Positions 12,889 to 24,203 of a DNA stretch of 64,000 nt are shown here, piece after piece; position 1 is the stretch's first letter, and each line of letters begins with the position of its first letter. This DNA is from Petaurus breviceps papuanus. Its lineage: Eukaryota; Chordata; Mammalia; Diprotodontia; Petauridae. Under the pieces are notes generated by a model. The model had not been told where the DNA came from. It saw nothing but the letters and a program-made list of their open reading frames with translations, and searched no databases. The stretch is from positions 19,512,108-19,576,107 of the forward strand of contig JAMXIF010000048.1 of NCBI GenBank assembly GCA_028583685.1. Direction: 5' to 3'. A program made the translations under genes and the position numbers.

Positions 12889-14036
12889 TTGAGTGGCAAT
12901 ATGAGCAAGCAAAGGAAGCAAAGCAAGCACAGCAATAACAACTTTGGATTCCTTTTTGGGGGACAAAAAGGATCAAAGCATGGAACGGAAGGAAGAAAAC
13001 GAAGTCAGAACTCCTGCAACAAAAGCTTCCAAGAAAAATATGAACTGGTTGCAGGCCACAGAGGAGCTCAAAAAGGATTTTGAAAACCAAATAAGAGAAA
13101 TAAAAGAAAAATTGGGAAGAGAAATGAGAATGATGCATGAAAAAAGACTCAACAACCTGACTGAAGAAAATAACACCTTAATAAATAGACTAACTTGGGG
13201 TGGCTAGGTGGCATAGTCAATAGAGCACTGGCCCTGGAGTCAGGAGAACCCGAGTTCAAATCCAGCCTCAGACACTAAATACAAAAACTAGCCATGTGAC
13301 CCTGGGCAAGTCACTTAACCCCAATTGCCCTACCTTTCCCCCTCCAAAAAGCAAACAAACAAAAATAAATAAACAAACTAACTCAAATGGCAAAAGAGGC
13401 CCAAAAAGCCAATGAAGAGAAGAGTGCCTTAAAAAGTCAAATTTGCCAGATGGAAAAAGAATCTCAAAAGCTCACTGAAGAGAATAAATTCTTCAGAATT
13501 AGATTGCAGCAAATGGAAGCTAATGACTTTATGAGAAATCAAGGTACTATTAAACAGATCCAAACAAATGAAAAAATAGAAGGAAACGTAAAATTCTCAA
13601 GGAAAATTGCCCTGATGTTTTAGAACCAGAGGGCAAAATAGAGGTTGAAAGAATTCACTGATCACCTCTTGAAAAAGATCCCCAAAAGAAAACTCCTTGG
13701 AATATTATTGCCAGGTTCCAGAGTTCCCAGATCAAGGAGAAAATATTACAAGCAGCCAAGAAGAAATAATTTGAATATTGTGGAAACACAATCAGGATAA
13801 CACAGGATCTGGCAGCTTCTACATTGAGGGATTGAAGGGCTTGGAATATGATATTCCAGAAGTCAAAGGAGGTGGGATTAAAACCAAGAATCACCTACCC
13901 AGCAAAACTGAGTATCATGTTTCAGGGGAAAATATGGTTATTCAATGAAATAGAGGACTTTCAAGCTTTCTTGATGAAAAAATCAGAATTAAATAGAAAA
14001 TTTGACATTCAGATACAAGAAGCAAGAAAAGCATGA
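12889..14036 (+). pseudogene. L1 ORF1 (RNA-binding chaperone) of the HAL1-type element, decayed
   Basis: ORF1p is the nucleic-acid chaperone that coats L1 RNA. The start MSKQRKQSKHSNNN at 12889 is lysine/serine-rich. The frame shifts after about 20 codons, near 12945-12965, and continues as an acidic, lysine-rich heptad region (ENQIREIKEKLGREMRMMHE). A SINE then splits the coding region at 13196-13371. The coiled coil resumes as MAKEAQKANEEKSALK at 13387, and that frame stops at 13621. The conserved C-terminal domain is legible downstream in another frame: LKPRITYPAKLSIMFQGKIW near 13866, matching the ordinary ORF1p PRISYPAKLSF signature, ending at the stop at 14034. There are at least two frame breaks besides the SINE, so no functional protein is made. 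Domain order and the YPAKLS motif make the identity firm. Confidence 0.85.
13196..13371 (+). repeat. CORE-SINE (WSINE-like) inserted in L1 ORF1
   Basis: Full-length body from 'ggggtggctaggtggcatag' through 'ccaattgccctacctttccc' to an A-rich tail. Target duplication AATAGACTAACT (13184-13195) and AACAAACTAACT (13372-13383) matches at 10 of 12 positions. It is younger than the HAL1-type element around it. Confidence 0.92.
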
Positions 14037-14161
14037 GAAGGTAAAGAGGGAAAAGAAATCGTAAGGAACTTATCAAAGTTGAACTATTTACATTCCTACA
14101 TGGAAAAACAATAATTGTAACTTATGAAACTTTTCTCAGTATGAGGATAGTTGAAGGGAAT

Positions 14162-14172
14162 ATAAATGTGTG

Positions 14173-14203
<31 letters not shown>

Positions 14204-14285
14204 ACACATACATATACATGTCTAGATAGGAGAGTATATGTGAATATGAATACATATGGGAGTGTGTGTATATATATGTACAGGT
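14162..14285. repeat. TG/TA microsatellite
   Basis: A (TG)n run at about 14180-14203 is flanked by TATA/CATA tracts. It lies in the non-coding tail of the HAL1-type element. Confidence 0.9.
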
Positions 14286-15108
14286 ATACATAGACAGAAG
14301 GCACAGGACCAATTGAATAGGAAGGGATGATACTTAAAAAAGGTGAAATTGAGAGGTGAGAGAGGAATATAATAAGAGGATATAGGGAGAGACAGAATGG
14401 GGTAAATTATCTCATATAGAAGAGGCAAGGGAAAACTGTTACAATGGAGGAGAAGAACAGGAAGGCAAAAGGGAATGGGTCAATCTTACTCGCACTGAAT
14501 TTGGCTTAGGGAGGGAATGACATATACACTAAATAGGATATCTTGCCCTACAGAAGAACAGGGGGGAAGGGGATGAGAGGGGCAATGATGGAGGGGAGGG
14601 AAATTAGAAGCACACACTTTTGAAAAGGGAGAGGGTCAAAGTAGAGAACAGAACAAGTGGGAAGTAGGATAGGATGGAGGGAAATATAGTCAGTCTTTCA
14701 CAATATATTCACTATGGAAATGTTTTGCATAGCTGCACATGTACAACCTATATTGAATTGCTTATCTTCCCAGTAAGGGTGGGTGACAAGGGAGGAAGGG
14801 AAAGAATCTGGAATTCAATGTTTTAAAATCAAATGTTTAAAAAAATTATTATTATTTTTACATGCAACTGGGAAATAAGATATACAGGCACTGGAGTATG
14901 GAGATCCATCTTGCCCTACCAGAAAGTCGGAGGGGAGAGGAGGAGGATATAGGAGAGAGCAGATTGGGGGAGGGGATATACAGTGGGATTGCTGTTTTGG
15001 GGTGGTGGGTAGGGGAAAGATGGGAGAAAATTTGTAACTCAAAATCTTATGGAAATGAATGACATAAACTAAAAATAAACATAAAATTTAATTTAAAAAA
15101 TCACAATG

Positions 15109-15559
15109 TCTTAGGAGAAGTCTAAGACTGAATTTCAGTACATTCCACTTGGGAAAAGAAATAAATGAAGCTAAAGGATGGATGGGGGGGGAAGGGGAGA
15201 GACAAGGAAGTATGAGTGACACACTTATTAGTGCCCACCAACATCCAAATAAGCTTCATTTCATAAGATGTGGAAAGGATATAAAAAGTAAAAAGTGGAA
15301 ATTAAGATTTCCTCAAAACCAAGCTTAATTAACTATACTGTACAATAAATGACAGAAAATGAGTAACCTGTTTTCCCAATCACCAATGCTATTGGGACAA
15401 AGAAGGGTATCATCACTGCCCAAACACCAATATTTTCAACCATCACCATTCTTTATACCTTTTTTGCCTTTCTTAAAAAAAAAAAAAAGTGATCACTTGT
15501 TTAACTACCAACATCAATTGGCTGGCAATTCCACTGAACAAATGATTTTCCCTTAAGTC
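15109..15559. other. Intron, nothing recognised
   Basis: AT-rich single-copy sequence with a short poly-A at about 15475. No exon or repeat was recognised. Confidence 0.45.
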
Positions 15560-15985
15560 TTTGAGTTCAGCCACTTTTATTTGTCCCCAAGTATTTGGCA
15601 GGAACTAGTTACATCAATAAAAAATGTCAATTTTGATCTGCCACATCAGATGCAAAAGCTTCAGATGGATTTTCCGTCAGCAAACAGGGTGACTCCAACA
15701 GCTATTATTAATAGCCATTAGAGACACAATGGCAGGGCTGGGAGACAGCTCTCTAGATTTAGACTGGATTAAGTGGATACTGTAGGCAGCAGACCTTCAA
15801 GCATCATAAATAACGTTAAAATTTTAAGCTGTGGTTCAACTCTCTGCTGTCAGAACCACTTAGGTCGGGTTGCATTCAATGTTTTATAGCAAAATGACAA
15901 ATAACTTGCTCAACTGCTAAGTGCATAAAGCCCATCATAATAAATTAACCAAAATTACTCAACATAGGTGTTTGGGCCCTGGTAG
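15560..15985. other. Repeat-free, possibly conserved non-coding block
   Basis: No repeat signature is visible. Homeodomain-like cores are dense (TTATTAATAG near 15706, AATAACGTTAAAATTTTAAG near 15808, ATAATAAATTAACC near 15937). Base composition differs from the decayed repeats nearby. This is inference only; no alignment was possible. Confidence 0.3.
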
Positions 15986-16729
15986 ATGCTGAAGTTTAAT
16001 GAGAGGAAGGAGGGGACAGATGTGAAGAGAATTCTGGCCATCATTACCATCAGATGTGGGAGGGCCATGGGTGTGTGGAATTAACTTTGAGCTTTGCTCT
16101 ATATGTCCTTTTTTCTACTCTGACCCATCACTCCTGTCATATTCATTTGGTTACTGGTATACACTGGATTTCCAATTCTCAACCAGATATTGGAGTATGT
16201 CTACTAGGTTTGATCATTCTCTTCCTACTTGCCCAGTAAGTCACAATGAGGCTAATTTGTACATTACATTGAGAGAAAAGAAAAGAGGAGGAACTAGTAC
16301 AAAAGGATCAAGTCAACTATGAAAAGGTGATAAATTAGAAGCAAAACCCATTCAAGCAAGAGGTTACTTTAAAAAAAAGCTATAAATATCTCCACCCAAA
16401 TCCCACCTGGCACACATATCACTAAAAATTCTAAGCACAAAGTGTGATGTCTTTGAGGATCGTGAGAATAATCTAGCCAAGAAGCCCAGGTCACTTCCAA
16501 ACGATAAAATGGGGAACACAGCAGTACAAGAACAGGCTAGCAACAGAACAGTGATGTTCTCAGTGCAACCTAACTCTACTAGGAATTCTTGAGTGTGTCT
16601 GAAAGCAATAATAGAAGCCACTGCCTGGCCTTCCCTGCTCTCACCTTCTACAACTCACTATAAGCAAAGAGGATGTAATGTTTACAATCCAGCTGTTCCA
16701 GTTATAGCTCAGAGGTTAACTCCACAGTC
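15986..16729. other. Intron, nothing recognised
   Basis: Open frames of 60-90 codons lack any recognisable domain, and the overlapping pair at 16054-16322 is typical of chance. No repeat was recognised. Confidence 0.45.
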
Positions 16730-16736
16730 TCTAGAC

Positions 16737-16967
16737 AAGGGGTAGGGAACCTGCAGCCCTGAGGACACATGTAGCCTTCTAGATCCTGAAGTGTGGCCTT
16801 TTGACTGAATTCAAATTTTATTTTGGATAAAATCTGTTTGGATAAAAGGATAAAAATCATTTTACTCAAAGGATTTGTTCTGTAAAATTTTAATTCAGTC
16901 AAAAGGCCACACTTAAGCATTTAGAAGGTCACATGTGGCCCCCAAGTCGCAGATTCCCCACCCCTCT
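16737..16967. mobile_element. Palindromic hAT-type miniature element
   Basis: Ends are AGGGGTAGGGAACCTGCAGC and the inverse-like GCAGATTCCCCACCCCT. Long inverted arms include 'gtgtggccttttgactgaatt' class sequence at about 16790 and its reverse complement 'ttcagtcaaaaggccacac' at 16891-16909. TCTAGAC occurs just outside both ends (16730-16736 and 16968-16974), consistent with a hAT target duplication. There is no transposase. The same family recurs at 31665-31848. Confidence 0.75.
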
Positions 16968-17514
16968 TCTAGACCCTCTTCAACTTAATGAGGACCTGCA
17001 ATAGTCAAGTTACCCTCCAAAATCAACTTATCAAAGAGAGAAGTTAGTGCAAGTCTTATCAAGTCACTAAATAGACAATGTGCTGCAGCATCATCAATAC
17101 AGACCCAGGTTGTATGGGGGTATGGTTATACTTTGTTTGTACAAACTTATTTCTAGCTTTGATACCTTAATTTGCATGAACTATCCCACACATGGGACAT
17201 CCAGGCTAGCCTTCAGTTAACGTCAAAGCTATGGTATCCTCCATTTTCTTCTAACTCACCCCTGGAGTTTGAATCCCTTTTCATTCCATTATAATGTTGT
17301 GGACACCAATGAGTCCTGGGCTCAAATTAATCTCCTTTGTCCCTTAGAAACCAGCTCCCTATCTATGCTAATTTGTCCCAGAAACCAAGATCTATGACAT
17401 GATATCCTACACATTCTCCTATATCAGTAACAACAAACCATAAGGAGGTCAGAATCACACACAACCTGCCAGTCCTTTATTGGGAGATAAAAGTCTTTCC
17501 CTGCCCTTATACCT
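16968..17514. other. Intron, nothing recognised
   Basis: Apparently single-copy sequence. No coding or repeat signature was recognised. Confidence 0.45.
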
Positions 17515-18010
17515 AAATGGAATGGCCAAACAAATTGTGGCATATGAATGTAATGGAATAAATACTATTAAGCTGCAAGAAATGAGGGAATAAAAGACTT
17601 CAAAAAACACAGAAAGACCTTTATGAACTGATAAAGAATGACAGCAAAATATTTTAAAAATAAATAATTTTGAACTCCTAAATAAACTGAAAAAGAATGA
17701 AATAAGCAAAACTAGGGAGAATGATTTACACAATAACACTGTAAAAACAAACAACTTTGAAAGCTGATAAAATCAATGACCACTCATGATACCAGAAGAC
17801 CAATGGAGAACCACTCTAAACATCACCTGACAGAGGTGATGAATTCAAGGTAAAGAATAAGATATATTATTTTGGACAAGGCAAATATGGAAAATTTGTC
17901 TTACTTCATAATACATATTTCTTAAAAGGAATTTATGTTTCTCTTTCAACGGGGTGAGGGGTGGGAGAGAGAGAAAATGAATTTCTGTTAATTAAAAAAA
18001 CCAATTTTTT
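17515..18010 (+). mobile_element. Old L1 3' portion
   Basis: L1 landmarks in order: 'caaattgtggcatatgaatg' near 17531, 'atgaactgataaagaatga' near 17622, 'caataacactgtaaaaaca' near 17730, and an A-rich end after 'gggagagagagaaaatga'. It is diverged and 5'-truncated. Confidence 0.7.
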
Positions 18011-18665
18011 TTAAAATTAAGCATTTATAATGGCTACTCAAATGTCTACTAAATGACAGTCACTGACAGCTACCACAACCCAGATTCCATAAACTCTAGA
18101 GTTAATCCTCTATTCATTGAATGACGCTCCCCTCCCCCCTCCTTGGCTTGCAGTATCTATAAGCCAGTCTTTAATCTAAAACAATCCTTAAAGGGACATG
18201 AGGGCTCCCTCATGTCCACTTGTAATCATATCATCAAAGTCCTTTCAGACCTGTGAGGCTCCAGATCTCCCTTTTGCCAATTCACAACGTCATTAAATCA
18301 TAACTTTCCAGGTGTTACCATCCTCTGCTTATGATTAATGCTTTTAATAAACTCCCTAGTGCGGAAGTCAAACTTTACAAGAGAAGAGTTCCAAAAATGT
18401 TTTGAAATAATGGTTTTATATTAGTTTTCCTCAAGCACAGATACGCCCCATTTACAAGAGAAGTTCTAAATGCCACCCAGGAGCTAACAGATGGATTAAC
18501 TTGGCAGCAAATGAACCCCCCCCCCCCTTCCTCCCTTCTTCCTTTTCTAAAGCTACCTTGATTTTACCAGGGAGCAGCCTCACCAGCCATTGTGGAGAGA
18601 CAACAGTTCTGGTTTCACATCTCTGAATAAAAATAAAAATAAACAAGAAATTCAGTTTAGTGAAA
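18011..18665. other. Intron, nothing recognised; short poly-C run
   Basis: A 12-13 base C run lies at about 18516-18528, followed by a CT-rich stretch. No exon was recognised. Confidence 0.45.
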
Positions 18666-18669
18666 AGAA

Positions 18670-18830
18670 GGCCCAACACAATCAGAAGACCTGGGTCAAA
18701 ATCCTGGCATGTCACTTATTTGCTGGGAGCCTTTGGGTAAGGCCCCTTCCCTCTCTGAGACTCAGGTCTGTCCTAAGTAAGTGGGTTGGACTAAATAATA
18801 TCTAAGGTTTCTTCCAACTCTTGACAATTT
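18670..18830 (+). repeat. MIR-like SINE
   Basis: 'cagaagacctgggtcaaaat', 'cttatttgctgggagcctt' and 'ggactaaataatatctaagg' follow a MIR-type SINE on the plus strand. Confidence 0.65.
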
Positions 18831-19094
18831 GTGTTTTTGTGAAGAGGGGACTACACCATAGAGATATGACCCATAAGGAAACAAAACACATAAAAAAACC
18901 TAAATTATCAGAATAGATTCAATGGTGGGGAGGGTGAGAGAAATGAAAGGAAGATTATTCATATTATGAAAAGATTGATCATTTTAAGATTCACTTTAAA
19001 TCATTTAAATAGTGGCCTTCATGAATACATTTTAAATGGGATTTTATTTATTTTTTTAAGTGATTTTACTCCTGACTTTTCAAGTCAAGAGGTA

Positions 19095-19330
19095 GTATTG
19101 CTTAGTGGAAAAACAAAAACAAAAACAAAACCTTAGACTTGGAATTAGAACCTCTGAATTCAAATCCTGACTCTGCTGTTTATTACCTCTGTGTCCTTGA
19201 AGAATTGACCTCTCTGGCTTAAGTTTCCTCACCTCATCTGTAAAAGGAGGAATTTGCATTGGATATCCTTAAAGACTCCTTTTAGCTTTTATATCCGTGA
19301 TCCTCTGATCAGTAAAATGAGGGGATTAAA
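19095..19330 (+). repeat. MIR-like SINE
   Basis: 'ttcaaatcctgactctgctg', 'cctcacctcatctgtaaaag' and 'ttatatccgtgatcctctg' are collinear with MIR. A short (AAAAC)n is inside at about 19111-19130. Confidence 0.7.
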
Positions 19331-20285
19331 ACCTCTAAGGCTCCCTTCTAGCACTAACATTCTATAATTTGAACATAACATATCTCGGCATCTAGTACAG
19401 TAGGCATATAATTCTTTATGGTACTGTCTTTTGTTTTGTAAATTGGAGCACAACCCTTTCTTTCTTTGGAAAATCTTCTGAATCATTCTTAAATTACCTC
19501 AGACCTCTGTGTAATACCCATATAACAATCTTTGAAATTGTTACTAGAAAATTTGGCCACCTTTGGAAATTATGCTATGGAATCATGGTGCTGGAAAGGA
19601 CTTTGAGAATTCATCTACTCTATCTCTCTGTTTTCATTCAAGGCCCATTCTGAGAGCTGGGCAGATAACAATCTGTCCTGATCTTTCAAGGCTTCCTGAG
19701 ATGGAGATCACAGAACTGCCTTTGATAAACCCATCCCAGTATTTAACAGCCCTTTCTGTTAAATCCTTCTTTATACCTAACCTTATGACAACATGTGACT
19801 GATTGTGCTGTGAATCTCCTTATGATACTGAATGAACAAACACTTATCTATATGGCGCAGCAGGATGCATCTGATTCTATCAGCACTCATTTATTCACTC
19901 AGGAACCATCCACACCATAGGGCTCCAGGATAGGTAGAAGGGAAGTTCTAAAGAACACAACAAAGACAATCCCCATGTTTGGGAAACTCACAGTGTCAGG
20001 AAGAAAAACCACACACTGAGGCTTGTTTTTAAGAAACCAACCGCTACAACCCAACTTTAAATGTTTTAAGGACGGTCACAGCAATCCAACGAGTCAAATC
20101 CCCAAGCCCAACCAATGCTAAAGGGATCAAGCCACTGCCAAAAAGCTTCGTCCTCCCTTCAGTCAGGGAGCCAAGGCTCCTGCATAAACAACACTGGATG
20201 TAGCAGACAAGTGCTCCAACGGTTTCGACTCTCTGTCAGATGTTCTTTTTAGAGACACTGGCTCCTCCCCTGGAGGTTGGCAGGA
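19331..20285. other. Intron, nothing recognised
   Basis: A possible short MIR/L2 remnant lies near 19570-19790 ('tatggaatcatggtgctgga'), too diverged to assign. No exon was recognised. Confidence 0.4.
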
Positions 20286-20287
20286 GT

Positions 20288-20515
20288 CTCAGAGGCCTGG
20301 CATTTATACAGCACTCAATATTTTTCAAAAAGCTTTCCCAGCCATGGTCCCATTTCATCCTCACGGCATCTCTATTAGCTGGACAGGGTGGGGATCACTA
20401 TCCTGATTTTACTGAGGGGGAAACTAGCACAGAGTAAAGGACATACATAAGCTTGCCCAAGTGTGTGCAGAGCCAGGACACAAACTCAGATCCTCTGACT
20501 TCATCTTCCATACCC
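20288..20515 (-). repeat. MIR-like SINE, reverse
   Basis: 'cctcacggcatctctattag', 'gattttactgagggggaaac' and 'cacaaactcagatcctctg' follow MIR in reverse. Confidence 0.65.
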
Positions 20516-20984
20516 CACTGGGTATATCAGGAGTTTTTTAACCAGCAGCTTTACTGAGGCAGCAGAAATGATGTAGGAGTGATGCCTCCATGGCTATTAT
20601 TATCATTGACAAACTCTCAATGAGTTACCTGTAAAGTGCTTAGCAGAGTGCCTGGAATATACTAAGTATTATAAAAATACCTATTCCTTTCCCTTCCCCT
20701 GGCCCCCATCTCTGACCTTCAAGTGAGTTATTTCCCAGGAAGGTTCCCATCCATAGCTAATTTCACCTACTCTATGTTAGTTAGCTCCATCTCTGAGGAT
20801 AACTTGTCTCCAAATTCTAGGTGTGGGTCCTTTCTGGGGACTATCATTTCCTGATCCCACCTGACTATTCACATCCTTGGCCCAAAAGCCAGGCTGACTC
20901 CAGTATAGGGTCCTGGAGGGTCTGCTTAATTGCATGGGATGCCCAGGGTGGCTTAAGCTTCAGACACTTTTAGTGTACCAAAGT

Positions 20985-21365
20985 AGACATGGAGCATACA
21001 TTCTTGTTGATCACGGATTACAGACATGCACTAAGTGTAATGGGACAATGAATACACAAACATTACAGGCTGCAAGACATAAAACATAGCCCAGGCTCAC
21101 TAATGAAACTGCAGCCCAGCAGCTACAAGGCCCAGCGGATAAATATATCTTCCAAATTCATGGTCCTCACAAAGGCACAGAGCACAAAGGGCAAAGCCTC
21201 TTTGTTACCAGCCACATAAAATTGTTAAGCTGGAAATATCATTATTGTAAAGCAGGGAAGGAACAGAGCAAGGAAACATGCCGCTGGAGAAAGACCTGAG
21301 CCACCCCTTTAAGCAGGACACATTTTCTCTTCAATAAATTACTCAAGTTAAACATTTATTCCAAG
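20985..21365. other. Repeat-free, possibly conserved non-coding block
   Basis: About 380 bp without repeat signature. It contains GTTGATCACGGATTACAG near 21005 (GATTA homeodomain-like core), ACAAAGG near 21172 and TTTGTTACC near 21201 (HMG-box-like), and CATTATTGTAAAGC near 21240. It looks constrained, but that is inference. Confidence 0.3.
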
Positions 21366-22549
21366 TCAACAATGCCACCGACACCCTCTTCCCAAGCTGG
21401 GTCTGACTGGAAGATTTTATGCATCACATGCCAGGTCATAAGGCAGGGGAATGGAGTGGAAAACTCCCTGGACTTGGAGTTGGAGATCCTGAGGTCAGCT
21501 CTGGCTTGGCTGCTTGAGGGAAGAAAGAAAGGGGAGTGGTGGGGTCAGGCCCCAAACCAAGGGAAGCTCAAAAACTAAGTTTCAGAAGAAACACTGTCAA
21601 CTTGATAGCCTTGGAACCATTCACCTTTCTTCCCAGGCTGTACCACCCAGCTTTCCAAAGGGGGTCCAGAATGAATAAACACGTCACTCCCATCCAGACT
21701 CTGACCAGGTTCAGACTTTGCATAGGTAATGGAATCAAGATTTTCAAATAAATATTTAACTCTACTTCTGAAGACCTAGGAGGGCAAGGGACATACTAGA
21801 ATCTGTGCAGAAGGGAAGGACAAAATCTAGACCCGCCCTCCATGAAGAAACTTTTAGATTCCAAGCAAGAGGAAGGATTTTTTAAAAATTTCTACTAAGA
21901 ATCTTGGTCTGCCTAAGCTCTCAATTTCTAGGATAAAAATAAAACAAAATTAAATGGGAAGAAAAAGATGAGATTTTTTCTTTCTTCACAAGAACACAAA
22001 TTTGCTAAACATAGAACTTTCAGAATTCTATTTTGCCCAATTATATTTCTGAATGCATCCAGTTCTTAGTAAGATGAATGACTAGGAGACCAAACTTTGA
22101 ACAGATAGGAGACTACCAAATCCCAGAACAATAGCACTGCCCCATTAGCCATAAAAAATGGCCCGTTACATTTTCAGTCCCATTCCACCATGATTTAAAA
22201 AGGAGCAGCGCACCAGAGGTGGTCATTAGTCTTCCTCTTACATGTCACCTACAGTCACTCTGGCTTGTGGCCCACTCCCTCACTACCTGGGGATACTAGC
22301 AACTCCACTGGGGATTTTAAACCTCACAGTTTATAGCAGCCACATTCTTAGCCTGAAGTTCAGTGGTTCCTCCCCTTTTTCCCACAGGTTAAGAATGGAG
22401 CCATGATGTGAGTAGAAGTAACTTATTTTTTATTCTAAACTTAGTAACCACCAACACAAGAATAAAAGATGATTGTACATGAAAACAAATTTCCATTACT
22501 CATATTTTTAAGCATATGTTAACTTTTAGAGGTAGTAACAAAAACAGCC
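21366..22549. other. Intron, nothing recognised
   Basis: No repeat family or exon was identified. The 68-71 codon frames at 21372-21751 overlap in different frames and are probably chance. Confidence 0.45.
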
Positions 22550-23115
22550 TATATGCTTCTATGCACATTTTATTTTATGGTGGGGTTTTTTTTTCCAAAT
22601 TTTGTGCTGTCAAGAATCTTTATATATTTGAAGACCATTGTTCTGATACTACTCTCTTTTTTTCCCCATATTTTTTGTGTTCTTCACATTTGGCATTTCT
22701 TCAGGCTCAATAATATTCCATTATGTCTATACACTACAATTTGTTTGGCCATTTCCCAATTGTTGGACCCGGGGATCGCTGAGATTTTGGCTATTATGAG
22801 TTATATTTTGAATATTTTCACAGATCTTTTCTCCCTAACATCTTAAGAATATAGTTCCTGGGGCAGCTAGGTGGTGCAGTGAATAGAGCATAGGCCCTGG
22901 AATCAGGAGGAGCTGAGTTTAAATCCCACCTCAGACACTTAACACTTACTAGCTGTGTGACCTTGGGCAAGTCACTTAACCCCTCTAAAAAGCAAAAAAT
23001 AAAACAAAAAAAGCCAAGAGTATAGTTCCAGTGTAGAAACTTAGATTAAAGGGTACATATAGCTTTGTAATTTACACTGCCATATTGCTTTTTAAAACAA
23101 TGCACTAATACACTA
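22550..23115 (-). mobile_element. L1 ORF2/3' fragment, reverse, split by a SINE
   Basis: Read in reverse it resembles the marsupial L1 3' region. On the plus strand the marks are 'aatattccattatgtctata', 'ttggccatttcccaattgt' and 'ttagattaaagggtacata'. Divergence suggests an old copy. The SINE at 22859-23015 divides it. Confidence 0.65.
22859..23015 (+). repeat. CORE-SINE (WSINE-like) with target duplication
   Basis: Full head 'ggggcagctaggtggtgcag', CORE, and A-rich tail. Target duplication AAGAATATAGTTCC (22845-22858) and AAGAGTATAGTTCC (23016-23029) has one mismatch in 14. Confidence 0.93.
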
Positions 23116-23249
23116 TTCCACAAGCAACTTTTCTAGGCCTCAGCTCCCACCACCATAAAATAATAAGTTTAGACTAGATAATCTCTAAGGTTTCTTCCAG
23201 TTCCAAATCTATGATTCCATGGTCCTCAACAAGTATCTAGTGGGCCTGT

Positions 23250-23397
23250 TTTGTTTTTTTGGAGGGCAACTGGGGTTAATCAACTTGCCCAAAGTCACAC
23301 AGCTAGTAAGTGTGTCAAGTGTCTGAGGCTGGATTTGAACTCAGGTCCTCCTGACTCCAGGGCCGGTGCTCTATTTACTGTGCCACGTAGCCGCCCC
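23250..23397 (-). repeat. CORE-SINE (WSINE-like), reverse
   Basis: Reverse CORE and head: 'caaagtcacacagctagtaa', 'ctgactccagggccggtgc' and 'gccacgtagccgcccc'. Target duplication TAGTGGGCCTGT (23238-23249) and TAGCAGGCCTGT (23398-23409) matches at 10 of 12 positions. Confidence 0.9.
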
Positions 23398-24203
23398 TAG
23401 CAGGCCTGTGCTTTATCATCTTAAAGTGTCTGACAATTTGGTGAGTATAAACTAAAATTTCAGGTTTTTTAATGTATTTTTAAAATTAGGGAATCTGGAT
23501 AATTTTTCAGGCAGTTACTGATCATCTGTATTTCTCAAGAGCTTCCTACTTATATATCCTCTGATCACTTTCAATCTTGGGGAACAGATCTTACCCTGTA
23601 TAAGTAAATTTTATGAATCCTGGTTTCTCAAAATCAAATACTCTCCCACAAATGTTGACCATCCAGGCTTATATGAACAATATGTATATTTTTTTTCTGT
23701 TGTTAGTGTTCAGTTTCTTGAAGACCAAAGACATCAAGGGGTGATATACTGACTTGCCCTGAACTGGATCTAAATGAGGTAGGGTTCTACCTCACTCTCT
23801 CTTCTAGAGACATCCAAGTCCAGTGGCAAGACAAAAGTCAGGATGTAGGGGATGGCCCAGGATACAGTAGATGACTTTGGCCTCTTCAATGTGTGACCAA
23901 GCTTCTAAGGGCCCCACTCACCTAATTCAGTCATCTTCATGGCCACTAGAACAAATCACTCTCCCCGGTCAATTCCAAAGGGTCTTCACATGCTTAGGGT
24001 AGCCATCCCCCTAACTCATCTATGGGTTGGAGACCTGGTTTAGCCCTTCTGTCCAGATGGTTTACTGGGCTGTGACCACTGTACATGCTACAGGTTCTTA
24101 GAGACACAGGTGAGTCTCGGTGAGCAGCCCTGAAAAGGGCCAAGCAAGCCTTCATACTAGAAGTGCCAGGCCTCCCTGAATGCCCTATACACCCTATCAA
24201 AAT
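23398..24203. other. Intron, nothing recognised
   Basis: Apparently single-copy sequence. The 79-codon minus-strand frame at 23994-24233 runs into the neighbouring SINE and is not a gene. Confidence 0.45.

Larger units (their letters stand above)
12217..15097 (+). mobile_element. HAL1-type L1 element (leader, ORF1 and tail; no ORF2)
   Basis: The element begins GGGGGCGGAGCCAAGAT, which I take to be the marsupial L1 5' start. It continues through a roughly 670-bp leader, an ORF1 gene (12889-14036) and about 1 kb of non-coding 3' sequence to an A-rich end. An imperfect 11-bp target duplication brackets it: AAATCACGTTG at 12206-12216 and AAATCACAATG at 15098-15108. No reverse-transcriptase or endonuclease sequence lies between ORF1 and the tail, so it is a half-L1 that would need another L1's enzymes. 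A SINE sits inside at 13196-13371. Two successive 3'-end-like segments occur, about 14700-14840 and 14850-15097. Confidence 0.8.

Noticed and set aside
13196-13371. tRNA gene suggested by A/B-box-like motifs of the SINE heads (applies to all SINE copies)
   Set aside because: The heads are tRNA-derived but lack a cloverleaf and are followed by the SINE CORE; they are repeats.
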